Source: Chryseobacterium sp. (GTDB lineage Bacteria > Bacteroidota > Bacteroidia > Flavobacteriales > Weeksellaceae). From it: a stretch of 6,936 bases of DNA. A model generated the notes under the pieces. The model worked only from the letters and a program-made list of their open reading frames with translations, was not told the DNA's origin and made no database searches. Where the stretch lies: the NCBI GenBank assembly GCA_017989575.1, contig JAGNPP010000136.1, positions 1 through 6,936 on the forward strand. Direction: 5' to 3'. Both the position numbers and the translations under genes were made by a program. Below are positions 1-5,757 of the stretch, one piece after another (position 1 is the first letter of the stretch; every line of letters starts with the position of its first letter).

Positions 1-290
1 CCTTGAACATTAATGACAATATCACAATCGATGTTTCGAACAGCTTCGGCAATTCTATCACTTCCAGTCTCGTGTTCGCCTGTCATTACGGCTTTTCCGC
101 CATTTTTGGAAATTTCATCAAAGATAATTTCGGAATCTGTCGCCACGAAGACTTCATCAAACAATCCAGTTTCTACAACATTTTGATAAGTGGTTGTAAT
201 AACAGTTTTATCACCTAAAATTTCCATCAGCTTTCCAGGAAATCTTGTGGAATTATATCGGGCAGGAATGACTGCGATGGTTTTGTTCAT
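1..290 (-). CDS. kdsB: 3-deoxy-manno-octulosonate cytidylyltransferase (CMP-Kdo synthetase), N-terminal part, cut by the left edge
   Basis: The product activates Kdo with CTP to give CMP-Kdo, the cytoplasmic sugar donor used to build the lipid A-inner core of the outer membrane. Only the first 96 codons and two bases of the next are present; the family is usually about 240-260 residues, so roughly 60% is missing. The nucleotide-binding motif IPARYNSTRFPGK spans residues 8-20, with the expected Arg11, Arg16 and Lys20. The second family block, GEHETGSDR, is at residues 71-79, and DIVINVQG, the start of the strand leading to the metal-binding NVQGDEP motif, lies exactly at the window edge. The ATG is the first in-frame start, preceded by an A-rich leader. 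It sits 47 nt behind the RES toxin gene on the same strand, and I see no TAnnTTTG box in that gap. The identification is firm; how it is transcribed is uncertain. Confidence 0.95.
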   Translation of the reverse strand, partial: MNKTIAVIPARYNSTRFPGKLMEILGDKTVITTTYQNVVETGLFDEVFVATDSEIIFDEISKNGGKAVMTGEHETGSDRIAEAVRNIDCDIVINVQ

Positions 291-337
291 AGATTTTTCT
301 GATTTATTTAAAGGAATTCACGAACCTTAAGCTTTCA

Positions 338-805
338 TTATTTGTATTGTTTTATAATTTGTTCCAATCGATCGTCCGGTTCAAAATCGAGAACATCAAT
401 TAGCTTTACTTTTTTAAAATCTTGATGAAATGTATTGATAACAACATTCCAATTTTCGGGAACAACTGCGGAAGGCACTTTCAAACAAAGCTTTTCATCA
501 GCATCAAACCAAGCATTTCCAATTTTTTGACAATCGGAATAATTCCTAAAATCTCTCCAACTTTTAGACAATTCTGAGGATTCCACAGTTTGAATTTCTG
601 CATTGCTAGGAATTTTGATGACCATTATTTTAAAATCTTTATTGAATCCCAATCCTTTCCGATGCGCCAATGTTTCGAGATAGGCAAGTGAAATACTTTC
701 CGCCGTGTAAAGCACTTTTTTGCCTTCGGAGTTCCATCTTCCTTCTAGACCACTCGCAAAAAGAGAATCCGCATATCGCTTATGAACAATTCTGTAAACC
801 AGCAT
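338..805 (-). CDS. RES-domain toxin of an Xre-RES type II toxin-antitoxin system
   Basis: This 155-residue protein fits the RES fold throughout. RES toxins studied in other bacteria degrade NAD+ (NAD+ glycohydrolase or phosphorylase activity), and at least one modifies a protein by ADP-ribosylation. Residues that fit the family pattern are GRWN at 22-25 (Arg23), VLYTAES at 31-37 (Tyr33, Glu36), the helix SLAYLETLAH at 39-48 (Glu44), and PSAVVPENWNVVIN at 111-124 (Ser112), which correspond to the Arg, Glu and Ser behind the family name. The usual NP-H-P-D-F block near the end reads NTFHQDF here, so the two prolines are lost but His127 and Asp129 remain. Length is normal for the family and no active-site break is seen, so the toxin is probably intact. 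Its ATG overlaps the antitoxin stop as TAATG, which predicts translational coupling. The activity is known for the family; the exact reaction of this member is inferred. Confidence 0.9.
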   Translation of the reverse strand: MLVYRIVHKRYADSLFASGLEGRWNSEGKKVLYTAESISLAYLETLAHRKGLGFNKDFKIMVIKIPSNAEIQTVESSELSKSWRDFRNYSDCQKIGNAWFDADEKLCLKVPSAVVPENWNVVINTFHQDFKKVKLIDVLDFEPDDRLEQIIKQYK

Positions 806-1278
806 TATACAGGGTAACCTTGTGCTAGTTTTTCTATTTCTTCGTAGATTAGATCTACGCCTCCAGAAGTGGAAATAAAATCTATCGGCTTGTCATTGGA
901 ATTCCAAAAAGGACGGTTCATCCATAGGGTAAACTCATCCAAATTTCCAAAGATTTCCTTTCCAAAACTATAAAGATTGATCAATTTTAATAGATGCTCG
1001 CTGTAAATTGGGTCTAACCCTTTTTCTTGATCTCTATAATTACTGATCGTCCTTGGTGAAAGATTGATGACAGATGCCAAAGCTTTCTCTGGCATCTTGA
1101 TGGCATCAGCAAGTGAATAAAAAACATCAGTTTTCACACCTTCTCTTGCTTTTTTCAGGAGTTTATAATCGTCTTGGATTGAAAATCGATTGAAGATAGA
1201 AGGTCTTGCTCCGTATGCGGTTATTGGCTCTTCTACTTTTGATTTTTGTTGATTTCCTTTTTGTTTATAATTTTCCAT
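805..1278 (-). CDS. Xre-type antitoxin with MbcA/ParS/Xre toxin-binding domain (DUF2384)
   Basis: This is the antitoxin partner of the RES toxin: it should occlude the toxin active site and repress its own promoter. From the start chosen here it is 157 residues. An N-terminal basic, disordered-looking stretch (about 1-25) is followed by a degenerate helix-turn-helix region (about 50-90), with a recognition-helix-like segment SPRTISNYRD. The C-terminal toxin-binding domain runs from about 105 to the end, with the typical order LWMNRPFW, PIDFISTSGG and a final amphipathic helix ending QGYPV. In this family the C-terminal tail reaches into the toxin. The open frame extends upstream to an ATG at 1314, but the start at 1278 has AAAGGA about 6-11 nt upstream and is the only one downstream of the likely -7 box. 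It is the first gene of the pair, the normal order for Xre-RES. Family assignment is strong; DNA binding is inferred. Confidence 0.88.
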   Translation of the reverse strand: MENYKQKGNQQKSKVEEPITAYGARPSIFNRFSIQDDYKLLKKAREGVKTDVFYSLADAIKMPEKALASVINLSPRTISNYRDQEKGLDPIYSEHLLKLINLYSFGKEIFGNLDEFTLWMNRPFWNSNDKPIDFISTSGGVDLIYEEIEKLAQGYPV

Positions 1279-1294
1279 CTTTAATTCCTTTAAA

Positions 1295-1321
1295 CAAAGA
1301 TAGAATTTTTTCAATTGACAA
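1295..1321 (-). promoter_or_regulatory. Probable promoter of the toxin-antitoxin pair (TTG / TATCTTTG)
   Basis: Read on the minus strand, TATCTTTG at 1302-1295 is a perfect match to the Bacteroidota -7 box TAnnTTTG. A TTG at 1321-1319 could serve as the -33 element, but the 16-nt spacing is shorter than the usual 19-21 nt. The transcript would begin around 1288, leaving a leader of about 10 nt before the ATG at 1278. The promoter sits in the 3' end and short gap behind the aminotransferase gene. Confidence 0.5.
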
Positions 1322-1338
1322 AACGAATTTTTTCAATT
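1303..1338. repeat. Two 14-bp perfect direct repeats, candidate antitoxin operator
   Basis: The 14-mer GAATTTTTTCAATT occurs at 1303-1316 and again, without mismatch, at 1325-1338, a period of 22 bp or about two helical turns. A weaker TTTCAAAT echo follows at 1341-1348. One copy fills the spacer just upstream of the -7 box, and the other lies upstream of the candidate -33 TTG and ends on the first base of the aminotransferase stop codon. Placement and spacing fit two repressor dimers bound on the same DNA face, as expected for an autoregulated antitoxin. The repeat is seen directly; the operator role is inferred. Confidence 0.5.
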
Positions 1339-2591
1339 TATTTCAAATCTCCTAGTGCTTTTTCTAATTTAGGCAAACAATCTTTGATATCATCTAGCGA
1401 ACAACCGCCTATTGATGCTCTAAACCAAGGCACAGATTTGTCATTTCCAAATGCTGAGAAAGGAACCAAAGCCATTCCTGCATTATTGATCAAATAGAAA
1501 ACCAGGTCTGTAGAATTTTCGATTAATTTACCGTCCGGCGCAGTTTTCCCAAGATAATCCAATTTGATTGTCAAATAAAGTGCGCCCATTGGCGAAATAC
1601 TTTCAACATCAAAACCTTTAGCTTTTAAATCTTGGATTCCAGCGTGAAGTTCTTTCAAGCTATTATTAAGTTTTCCTTTGTAATCTTCTAAGAAAGTGTC
1701 AACAGCAGAATCGTCAGCTAGAAACTCGGCAACAGCTTCCTGTTCTGGTTTTGGTGCCCAAGCGCCCACGTGAATTAGCAAAGCTTTCATTTTATCAATC
1801 ACCAAACTCGGTCCAAATCCCCAACCAACTCTAACGCCAGTTGCAGCGAAACATTTAGACGTTCCGTCAACATAGATTGTGTAATCTTTCATTTCTGGAA
1901 AAAGACTTACCGGATCGTGATGATCTGAACCAAAAGTCAGCATCGCATAGATCTGATCGTACATCAAATAAAGTGGTTTCTCGTCTTCACCTCTTTTTTT
2001 ATTTTCTTCTAAAACCAATTCGCAAATCTCAGACAATTGCTCTTTTGTAAACATTGTTCCAGTCGGGTTAAGCGGAGAACAAAGGCAAAGCAGAACTGCA
2101 CCTTCCAAATGTGGTCTCAGATCTTCAGCTGTTGGCAAGAAATTATTGGATTCCTGAGTTTGAACTTCAACCGCATTTGCAGTTGTCAAATAAGAATAAT
2201 GGTTGTTGTTCCAAGAAGGAATCGGGTAAATTACTTTGTCACCTTCATCTACAATTGTTTTGAAAACGGCGTAGATCAAAGGTCTTGAACCAGCAGTAAT
2301 CAAAATATCATTGGCAGAATAATCCAAATTCCAACGTTTTTTAAGATCATTGCTCACGGAAGTTCTCAAAGATTGCAAACCGTTTGCTGGAGGGTAATTT
2401 GTAAGATTGTTCTTATAAGCTTTCTGGATTCCATCTTTTAATTCTTGTGGAATTGGATAGATGTTGGAATTTAGGTCACCGATAGTAAGGTTTGAGATTT
2501 GTGCACCTTTCGCTTTCAGGTCATTCACTTCATTTCCGATTTTGATGATCTCTGAACCAACGAGGTTAGATGCGAGTTTTGATACTTTCAC
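1338..2591 (-). CDS. Class I/II pyridoxal-phosphate-dependent aminotransferase
   Basis: This is a 417-residue fold type I aminotransferase, a normal length for aspartate/aromatic-aminotransferase relatives; it moves an amino group between an amino acid and a 2-oxoacid in the cytoplasm. The key residues of the fold are all there: SPLNPTG at 172-178 (Asn175), YDQIY at 211-215 (Asp212 to the pyridine nitrogen, Tyr215 to the PLP oxygen), GTSKCFAATGVRVGW at 243-257 (Schiff-base Lys246, phosphate-binding Arg254), and WFRASIGG at 389-396 (Arg391, substrate carboxylate). The Asp-Tyr (+3) and Lys-Arg (+8) spacings match aspartate aminotransferase. The start codon is GTG: an in-frame TAA lies a few codons upstream and no ATG lies between. 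The sequence does not settle which amino acid it uses. It has its own promoter and follows the terminator of the sugar mutase, so it is probably a separate unit that may read through into the toxin-antitoxin pair. Confidence 0.9.
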   Translation of the reverse strand: MKVSKLASNLVGSEIIKIGNEVNDLKAKGAQISNLTIGDLNSNIYPIPQELKDGIQKAYKNNLTNYPPANGLQSLRTSVSNDLKKRWNLDYSANDILITAGSRPLIYAVFKTIVDEGDKVIYPIPSWNNNHYSYLTTANAVEVQTQESNNFLPTAEDLRPHLEGAVLLCLCSPLNPTGTMFTKEQLSEICELVLEENKKRGEDEKPLYLMYDQIYAMLTFGSDHHDPVSLFPEMKDYTIYVDGTSKCFAATGVRVGWGFGPSLVIDKMKALLIHVGAWAPKPEQEAVAEFLADDSAVDTFLEDYKGKLNNSLKELHAGIQDLKAKGFDVESISPMGALYLTIKLDYLGKTAPDGKLIENSTDLVFYLINNAGMALVPFSAFGNDKSVPWFRASIGGCSLDDIKDCLPKLEKALGDLK

Positions 2592-2651
2592 TTTATTGAT
2601 TTTAAATTAATATTCAGACTTATCATCTGATTTTATTCTTTATTAGATTTA

Positions 2652-2682
2652 CAAAGGTCTTAAATGTAGCCGACTAATTCAA
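2652..2682 (-). promoter_or_regulatory. Promoter of the aminotransferase gene (TTG-N20-GACCTTTG)
   Basis: On the minus strand, TTG at 2682-2680 is followed after 20 nt by GACCTTTG at 2659-2652. That matches the Bacteroidota consensus TTG-N19/20-TAnnTTTG except for the first base of the -7 box. Transcription would start near 2645 and leave about 50 nt of leader before the GTG start. It lies just downstream of the mutase terminator, where a fresh promoter is expected. Confidence 0.55.
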
Positions 2683-2690
2683 CTTACATC

Positions 2691-2738
2691 AAAAAAAAGT
2701 TCCCAAAATTAAATGACTTTAATAATTGAGAACTTTTT
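2691..2738 (-). terminator. Rho-independent terminator after the phospho-sugar mutase gene
   Basis: The outer stem AAAAAGTTC (2738-2730 on the minus strand) pairs with GAACTTTTT (2702-2694). An inner 6-bp stem, ATTAAA/TTTAAT, closes a four-base loop. The minus-strand transcript ends in eight consecutive U residues, closing 48 nt behind the mutase stop codon. The other strand also has five U residues, so it could act in both directions, but no plus-strand gene needs it. Confidence 0.75.
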
Positions 2739-2785
2739 AATATAAAATATTTTAGATAATATTTAATTCAAATAAAAATTTTCAA

Positions 2786-4507
2786 TTACAGGTTGAGATC
2801 CTGTTTTACTTTATTAATTTTCTCTTCCAATTTTGGCAATTTCTCAACGAAATCTTGTTCAGAAACGATAGAATCTTTCACAGAAACATAGAATTTAATC
2901 TTAGGTTCAGTTCCAGAAGGACGCACGCAAACCTTGGTTCCATCTTGGGTATAATAAATCAAAACATTAGATTTTGGAATATCGTCCATTACTTTTTTCT
3001 CGTTCTTAGAAACGACAAAACAAGTTTGTTCTTGGAAATCCTTCACTTCTTCTACAAGAGAACCAGCGATTTCTTTTGGAGGATTCTCACGGAAATTCTT
3101 CATCATTTCCTGAATCTCTTCTGCACCACTTCTTCCCTTTCTCACAACATTGATCAAGCCTTCGTAATACAATCCAACTTCTTTGTAGATATCAATCATA
3201 TATTGATAAACTGTGGTTCCGTTGGCTTTACACCAAGCAGCAATCTCACAAGCTGTCAAGATAGAACCACAAGAATCCTTGTCTCTCACAAAATCGCCTG
3301 TCATAAATCCGAAACTCTCTTCGCCACCGCAAATAAACTTTTCCTGACCTTCAAAATCACGGATCATTTTTCCGATCCATTTGAAACCTGTCAATCCAAC
3401 CTTGCAGTCAACTCCGAATTTCTCAGCAACATCAAAGAAAATATCAGACGTTACAATCGTGGAACCAATGAATTCTTTTCCGGTAATTTTCCCCGCTTTT
3501 TCCCATTGATCTAATATATAATAAGTAAGAATTGTATTACATTGATTTCCATTCAATAATTGGATTTCACCTTCAAGATTTCTCACTGCAATTCCCAATC
3601 TATCACCGTCTGGATCTGTTCCGATTACGATGTCAGCATTGGTAATCTCTGCAAGATCCATCGCCATAGAAAGTGCTGCTGGCTCTTCTGGATTTGGAGA
3701 GGAAACAGTTGGGAAGTTTCCACTCGGAATCATTTGTTCTGACACAAGATCCAACTTTGTGAATCCAGCTTTTTTCAAAGCTTTTGGAACTGTTGTGTAA
3801 GTTGTTCCGTGGATCGATGTGAAAACGATATTAAGATTATCTCTTCCAACATTCTGATAAAGAGAATTTTCCATACAAGCATCAATGTAAACATCATCTT
3901 GATCTTCACCAATCCACTCTATCAAATCATCATTTCCATCAAATTTGATATTTTCGAATTTGGTTGAATAAACTTCTCTGATGATATTTTCGTCATCTGG
4001 CGGAACGATTTGCGCACCGTCATTCCAATAAACCTTGTAACCATTGTATTCTGGCGGATTGTGAGAAGCTGTCAAAACGATTCCAGCATTACATTTTTTA
4101 TCACGAACGGTGAAAGATAATTCTGGCGTTGGACGGTGGTCTTTGAACAACAAAACCTTAATTCCGTTCGCCGTCAAAACATCAGCCACAACTTTCCCAA
4201 ATTCCTTAGAATTATGTCTCACATCATAAGCAATTGCCACTTTGATTTCCTCGCCAGAAAATTGCTGATGAAGATAATTTGCAAGACCTTGAGTTGCTTG
4301 ACCTAAAGTATATTTATTAAGACGATTGGTTCCAACGCCCATTATGCCACGCATTCCTCCGGTTCCAAATTCTAATTCTCTGTAAAAAGAATCTTCCAGA
4401 TCTGGAGATTCAGAATCGATTAAAGTTTGAACTTTATTTCTTGTTTCTTCGTCAAATGTTTCTGAAAGCCAAAGTTTTGCTTTATCTAATGTTGATGTGT
4501 CAGACAT
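2786..4507 (-). CDS. Phospho-sugar mutase (phosphoglucomutase/phosphomannomutase family)
   Basis: This 573-residue enzyme of the alpha-D-phosphohexomutase superfamily moves phosphate between C6 and C1 of a hexose, supplying glucose-1-phosphate or mannose-1-phosphate for nucleotide-sugar synthesis. All four domains show their signatures in order: the phosphoserine loop LTASHNPPEYNGYKVY (145-160, catalytic Ser148), the metal loop DPDGDR (298-303, ligands Asp298, Asp300, Asp302), the sugar-recognition loop GGEESFGF (394-401), and the phosphate-binding loop RPSGTEPK (529-536). ELEFGTGGMRG at 44-54 is the usual N-terminal substrate-side motif. Length fits the long PgcA/PGM2-like branch rather than the roughly 460-residue AlgC/ManB type, so phosphoglucomutase is the first choice, but loop residues alone do not separate glucose from mannose. 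The ATG lies 18 nt behind the lipoprotein gene with an A-rich leader, and a terminator follows. It is probably the last gene of the operon. Confidence 0.95.
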   Translation of the reverse strand: MSDTSTLDKAKLWLSETFDEETRNKVQTLIDSESPDLEDSFYRELEFGTGGMRGIMGVGTNRLNKYTLGQATQGLANYLHQQFSGEEIKVAIAYDVRHNSKEFGKVVADVLTANGIKVLLFKDHRPTPELSFTVRDKKCNAGIVLTASHNPPEYNGYKVYWNDGAQIVPPDDENIIREVYSTKFENIKFDGNDDLIEWIGEDQDDVYIDACMENSLYQNVGRDNLNIVFTSIHGTTYTTVPKALKKAGFTKLDLVSEQMIPSGNFPTVSSPNPEEPAALSMAMDLAEITNADIVIGTDPDGDRLGIAVRNLEGEIQLLNGNQCNTILTYYILDQWEKAGKITGKEFIGSTIVTSDIFFDVAEKFGVDCKVGLTGFKWIGKMIRDFEGQEKFICGGEESFGFMTGDFVRDKDSCGSILTACEIAAWCKANGTTVYQYMIDIYKEVGLYYEGLINVVRKGRSGAEEIQEMMKNFRENPPKEIAGSLVEEVKDFQEQTCFVVSKNEKKVMDDIPKSNVLIYYTQDGTKVCVRPSGTEPKIKFYVSVKDSIVSEQDFVEKLPKLEEKINKVKQDLNL

Positions 4508-4525
4508 TTTATTTTTAGTTTTTGT

Positions 4526-5266
4526 TTATTTTATTATTCTCTTTTCAATCGTGGCTTTTTCGGTTAGATTCACTTTTTTGGAAGGCTCGCCGTAATAAAC
4601 CAGTTTCGAAGTATTTTTCAATTTTCCTTTGATTTCTTCATCCACATTCAATTCCGCATAATTTCCATTCTGAGAATCGATTTCCAAATCTTTGATGTAC
4701 CAATATGGCGCAATGATGCTCGCTGTATCTTTTATGTTAAGCTTTGCTAAAGTTGTTTTTCCCAACAGATTGGCTCTACTTTTATTAGCCATTTCGATAT
4801 TTGACTTTTCTGAAATCACTGAACCGATAAATTTAGCATTATCTTTTAAATTGAGGGAAAAATTTTCAACTTTCATCTGGCTAGAGATGTTAAGTTCTAC
4901 AGAATCAGCCATTTTAATGTCATCAAAAGCATTTTTGCCGTAAATGGTGATATTGTAGAAATCAACTTTCTCCGTCTCACTGTTTTCCGTGATGTAAAGA
5001 TGTTTGTCTTTAATTTCAATGTGCAGATTTTCAAAGACATTTGGATATGTTTCTACATTCACAAAATTGTGTGGACTTTGCACGTAAAATACGCGGAATT
5101 TCCCTTTTAGATTAAGTTTTGAAAACTCAGCCAATTCCACATCTTTCGATTGAATCTCGCCTTTTGGTTTTACTTTTCCGCAGGAGATTGCAAAAATCGA
5201 AATGAGGATGAGATATTTAAAAGAATTAATAATTTGTTTCAATGTGGTAATTTTTATTCCAAGCAA
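4526..5266 (-). CDS. GIN-domain (DUF2807) lipoprotein
   Basis: The frame encodes a secreted protein with a hydrophobic segment (residues 18-28) ending in the lipobox AISC, with Cys29 as the lipid-bearing residue. The rest is a ladder of short polar beta strands with alternating hydrophobic residues and regular Asn/Asp/Ser turns, as in the head GIN domain beta-helix, ending in a KLVYYGEPSK segment typical of the family. No catalytic motif is visible and the family function is unknown. The residues after Cys (GKVKPKGE) are not rich in Asp/Glu, so the surface-export signal of Bacteroidota lipoproteins is not obvious and a periplasm-facing anchor is as likely. No ATG exists in frame upstream: the start must be TTG at 5266 or, more likely, TTG at 5242, which gives a compact 21-residue signal through the Cys (238 residues in all). 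It lies between the CopD-like gene and the sugar mutase, apparently in one operon. Confidence 0.75.
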   Translation of the reverse strand: MLGIKITTLKQIINSFKYLILISIFAISCGKVKPKGEIQSKDVELAEFSKLNLKGKFRVFYVQSPHNFVNVETYPNVFENLHIEIKDKHLYITENSETEKVDFYNITIYGKNAFDDIKMADSVELNISSQMKVENFSLNLKDNAKFIGSVISEKSNIEMANKSRANLLGKTTLAKLNIKDTASIIAPYWYIKDLEIDSQNGNYAELNVDEEIKGKLKNTSKLVYYGEPSKKVNLTEKATIEKRIIK

Positions 5267-5304
5267 TTTACAATTATTTTCAGAAAATCAGAAGATGACT
5301 TTAA

Positions 5305-5754
5305 TCAAAAAGAAAATCCGCCGTATCTCACAAAACTTCCTAAAAGTAACATCAAAACGCCAATTGTAGTCACCGATAAAATGTGAAAAGCCATCAATGG
5401 TAAAGTTTTGGCCGTTAGTTTTGGAATCACAAAAAAGTTGGCACTGACTGCAAAAAGCACAGTCATTAAAAGTAAAATCAGTTTTAAAGAAACAACAGTT
5501 TCTATAGGATTCGAAAAATGAAAACAATTTGAAAACCCAATTCCAAATTGGTAAGACATCCAAACGCCAGAAATCACCATCAGTAGCAAAGCAGGAATTC
5601 CGATTTTCTCATACTTTTTTTCGAAATTCAAAAGCATTCCTATGTCTTTCTTTTTCAAAACTTCTGGCAAAATTGTCACAGCTAAAATCAAATGACCGCC
5701 AACCCAAATGGAAGCGCCCAACAGATGAATAATCAATAACAAATGATGGCTCAT
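5305..5754 (-). CDS. Small four-helix integral membrane protein of the CopD/HemJ-like type
   Basis: This 149-residue protein is nearly all membrane. Helices are predicted at about 4-29, 52-73, 86-109 and 118-142, with a charged loop (LKKKD, FEKKYEK) between helices 1 and 2. Histidines at 3, 4, 10, 21, 79 and 124 and the HLLGASIWVGGH segment recall CopD-family proteins (copper handling). The size, four helices, His10 in helix 1 and Lys91 at the start of helix 3 also recall HemJ, the oxygen-dependent protoporphyrinogen oxidase. The HemJ-type WxAGLFYLPRLFVYH block is absent, however, so I keep the broad name. There is no metal-binding loop outside the membrane. The ATG is 3 nt behind the glycosyltransferase stop, so the two are very probably cotranscribed; the lipoprotein gene follows after 38-62 nt. 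Its job in this operon is not known. Confidence 0.65.
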   Translation of the reverse strand: MSHHLLLIIHLLGASIWVGGHLILAVTILPEVLKKKDIGMLLNFEKKYEKIGIPALLLMVISGVWMSYQFGIGFSNCFHFSNPIETVVSLKLILLLMTVLFAVSANFFVIPKLTAKTLPLMAFHILSVTTIGVLMLLLGSFVRYGGFSF

Positions 5755-5757
5755 ATT

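Noticed and set aside
309..332. Imperfect inverted repeat (TTAAAGGAATTC / GAACCTTAA) between the toxin gene and kdsB, considered as a terminator
   Set aside because: The pairing needs bulges and no long U-run follows on the minus strand, so it is too weak to call.
338..1314. The two-gene accessory pair considered as an anti-phage or other new defence system
   Set aside because: Both proteins fit the known Xre-RES toxin-antitoxin families, and no further defence-type gene (nuclease, helicase, reverse transcriptase, STAND ATPase) lies beside them.
2855..3514. Plus-strand open frame of 219 codons antisense to the phospho-sugar mutase
   Set aside because: It lies wholly inside a gene with all four family motifs, its protein has no recognisable domain and is rich in Phe/Asn/Arg, as expected from the reverse frame of an AT-rich gene, and no promoter precedes it.
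5288..5563. Minus-strand 91-codon frame overlapping the CopD-like gene
   Set aside because: It is another frame of the same strand, with Cys/Phe-rich composition and no family features; the overlapping frame has four clean membrane helices and a start 3 nt from the upstream stop.
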